From Clostridium_AI sp002297865 (GTDB lineage: Bacteria > Bacillota > Clostridia > Lachnospirales > Lachnospiraceae), in the NCBI GenBank assembly GCA_937903005.1, contig CALFNR010000066.1, positions 9,318 to 73,317 of the forward strand: 64,000 nucleotides of DNA, written 5' to 3'. Within the stretch, counting starts at the first letter, position 1. Each line of letters begins with the position of its first letter. The translations under genes and the position numbers were made by a program. Of the stretch, positions 62,890-64,000 are shown piece by piece. The notes below the pieces were generated by a model, which saw only the letters and a list, made by a program, of their open reading frames with translations, made no database searches and was not told the origin of the DNA.

Positions 62890-63327
62890 CTAATTCAAGT
62901 AAAAACGAAGCTCATCCATAAGTTTCTGTTCCAGCTTCACGATATCATCAACCATCTTTTTTACTTCTTCATCTGCTGCAGGATATTTGTTAAAATAACG
63001 GCTAATAGATTGGATTCCCATGTTGCATCCATCAATCATCAGACTTGCAATCTCACTGTCAGTAGGCTCTGTTGCATATTTTACATTGATTTTCATCCAT
63101 GCCATTGCAGTTGCCATTTTATTTGGCTCTTTATCTTCCTCGCCATATTCCTGTAAACGGCTTTCTGTCTTTTTCTCGATTTCCTGATGTTTTTTTCGGG
63201 ATTCTTCTAGCTGTTCACGCATTTTTATATTTTTCACCCTGTCAATTACCTCGTCAAAACTTTTTGTCGCCATTTTAACGCCTGCATTACATTCTTTCAA
63301 TAAATGAATGGTATCTTCATTTGCCAT
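62890..63327 (-). CDS. Four-helix-bundle protein of unknown function
   Basis: The 145-residue soluble protein is almost wholly helical, with heptad-like patterns, acidic overall, and no signal. Its layout resembles DUF2383/PA2169-type or ferritin-like four-helix proteins, but no metal-binding ExxH pair is evident. The core stretch is IHLLKECNAGVKMATKSFDEV. It is a single-gene unit with a strong terminator. The family is tentative. Confidence 0.65.
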   Translation of the reverse strand: MANEDTIHLLKECNAGVKMATKSFDEVIDRVKNIKMREQLEESRKKHQEIEKKTESRLQEYGEEDKEPNKMATAMAWMKINVKYATEPTDSEIASLMIDGCNMGIQSISRYFNKYPAADEEVKKMVDDIVKLEQKLMDELRFYLN

Positions 63328-63381
63328 ATGACATCTCTCCTATCTTATATAGGATTAGTGTGCCCAAAACTTAGCATATTA

Positions 63382-63801
63382 TTAATAACCTTCCATCATT
63401 CTCAAAGTGTATTTATCACCATCTTTGATTTCAATACCATCAACACCAGTCTGTGATGATTCACCATTTACTTCTACACTCCACCACAATTGTTTGGAAT
63501 CGTCTGCTTTCATTCCATCAACGCCTGTGATATATCTTCCATAATCACTGTCTTGATATTCGACGAGTTTTTCTTTATCTAATAAATCACCTAATGTTTT
63601 TTCTTCTGTTTCAAAAGAATATGTCTTATCGTAATCCTCTTTTTCGTTTACAACGTTTACTTCTACATTGTTCTGTCCAGCTTGTGTAGTATTCTTATTA
63701 TTTGAAAAACCACCTCGAGCTAAAAATACGCCTCCAATTGCAAGTAAAATGATTAAGACGCTAACAATTAGCTCAATTTTAAAGCTTTTTTGCTTTTTCA
63801 T
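63382..63801 (-). CDS. DUF4430 (transcobalamin-like C-terminal) protein
   Basis: This 139-residue protein has an N-terminal membrane anchor (about 9-29) and a DUF4430 domain of about 85 residues. The domain has TLGDLLDKEKLV, the RYITGVDGMKADDSKQLWW core and the ending DGDKYTLRMMEGY. The family is found in cobalamin- or substrate-binding surface proteins, but its ligand here is unknown. It lies downstream of the deacetylase fragment on the same strand. Confidence 0.8.
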   Translation of the reverse strand: MKKQKSFKIELIVSVLIILLAIGGVFLARGGFSNNKNTTQAGQNNVEVNVVNEKEDYDKTYSFETEEKTLGDLLDKEKLVEYQDSDYGRYITGVDGMKADDSKQLWWSVEVNGESSQTGVDGIEIKDGDKYTLRMMEGY

Positions 63802-63849
63802 ATAATTTACCTTCCTTCTTCATTTGTCGTCGACTAATAATACCATAAT

Positions 63850-64000
63850 TCAACATGCTTGCATAGTTTTTTTTGTTTCAATTTTTCTTTGTCTTCCTGT
63901 TTTGTCTATATAGTAATCGGACTTTATAATTAGATTGGATACCTTCACAAAGGAGTATCCTCTCTTTTGCAATGTCCCAATCACTTTGTTTAATGCTTTC
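63850..64000 (-). CDS. Polysaccharide deacetylase, 3' end (partial)
   Basis: The minus strand is open from the window edge to a TGA at 63850-63852, about 49 residues. The sequence ALNKVIGTLQKRGYSFV and KVSNLI is the usual C-terminal end of NodB-type deacetylases (PdaA/CE4). The tail is basic. The catalytic half is outside the window, so the identification rests on this motif alone. The enzyme would remove acetyl groups from wall glycans. Confidence 0.55.
   Translation of the reverse strand, partial: KALNKVIGTLQKRGYSFVKVSNLIIKSDYYIDKTGRQRKIETKKTMQAC

Noticed and set aside
1..64000. CRISPR arrays, prophage or integrated element
   Set aside because: No regularly spaced direct repeats, integrase, phage structural genes or attachment duplications were seen.

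Overview
The window looks like chromosomal DNA of a low-GC, anaerobic, endospore-forming Firmicute, most likely a Lachnospiraceae (Clostridium cluster XIVa). Pointers are AT-rich intergenic DNA, strong GGAGG ribosome binding sites, the sporulation protein YtvI, a CspA-like germination-type subtilase, the [FeFe]-hydrogenase maturase HydE, LL-diaminopimelate aminotransferase, a glnA gene followed by an ANTAR antiterminator, and a cysteine-rich 'chorion class' small protein. Most of the content is housekeeping. No prophage, insertion sequence, rRNA operon or CRISPR array was seen.

Layout. 1-620: a dispersed structured repeat, then a tRNA-Met/tRNA-Val pair on the minus strand with its own promoter. 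636-7412: a tight minus-strand run hisC, hydE, DUF368 (PopT-like), znuA, znuC, znuB, ytvI. 7559-13081: an unknown TIM-barrel protein, a Csp-like subtilase, a ClpX paralogue and an HtrA protease. 13307-15857: a frameshifted polyprenyl-phosphate sugar transferase and an LCP ligase. 15926-21884: a nuclease-XPD helicase fusion, a UvrD-type helicase and gltX. 22034-24438: a large exported CARDB/COG1361 protein with a small membrane partner. 24693-29729: Cmk2-like kinase, prfC, a chemoreceptor and glutathione peroxidase. 29730-30514 is a gene-free AT-rich gap. 30515-38570: DUF445, a small unknown, an EAL phosphodiesterase, tdk, a HEAT-methyltransferase fusion, an orphan thioesterase, a second subtilase and a small methyltransferase.

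38632-41804 is a thiamine operon: promoter, TPP riboswitch, intrinsic terminator, a decayed thiM, thiE, thiD and thiC. 41801-45238 holds DUF188, a metal-ligand-less metallo-beta-lactamase remnant, a serine hydrolase, the cysteine-rich small protein and an unlisted 44-residue ORF. 45467-51015: aroC, then an XRE-cupin regulator and potABCD for polyamine uptake. 51052-51255 is a likely type I toxin-antitoxin locus: a 38-residue holin-like toxin with a convergent antisense RNA driven by a consensus promoter. 51382-64000: trpS, a pair of related unknown proteins, a lytic transglycosylase, dapL, ANTAR/glnA, a HAD phosphatase, lipoproteins, a cyclophilin, a DbpA-like RNA helicase, DUF4430 and the 3' end of a polysaccharide deacetylase.

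The least ordinary items are the type I toxin-antitoxin locus, the dispersed hairpin element with a compensatory base change (three copies), the decayed thiM behind its riboswitch, the dead MBL fragment, the duplicated Cys/Gly/Trp small protein and the paired unknowns at 52565-53414. Identifications rest on reading motifs by eye. No database search was run.
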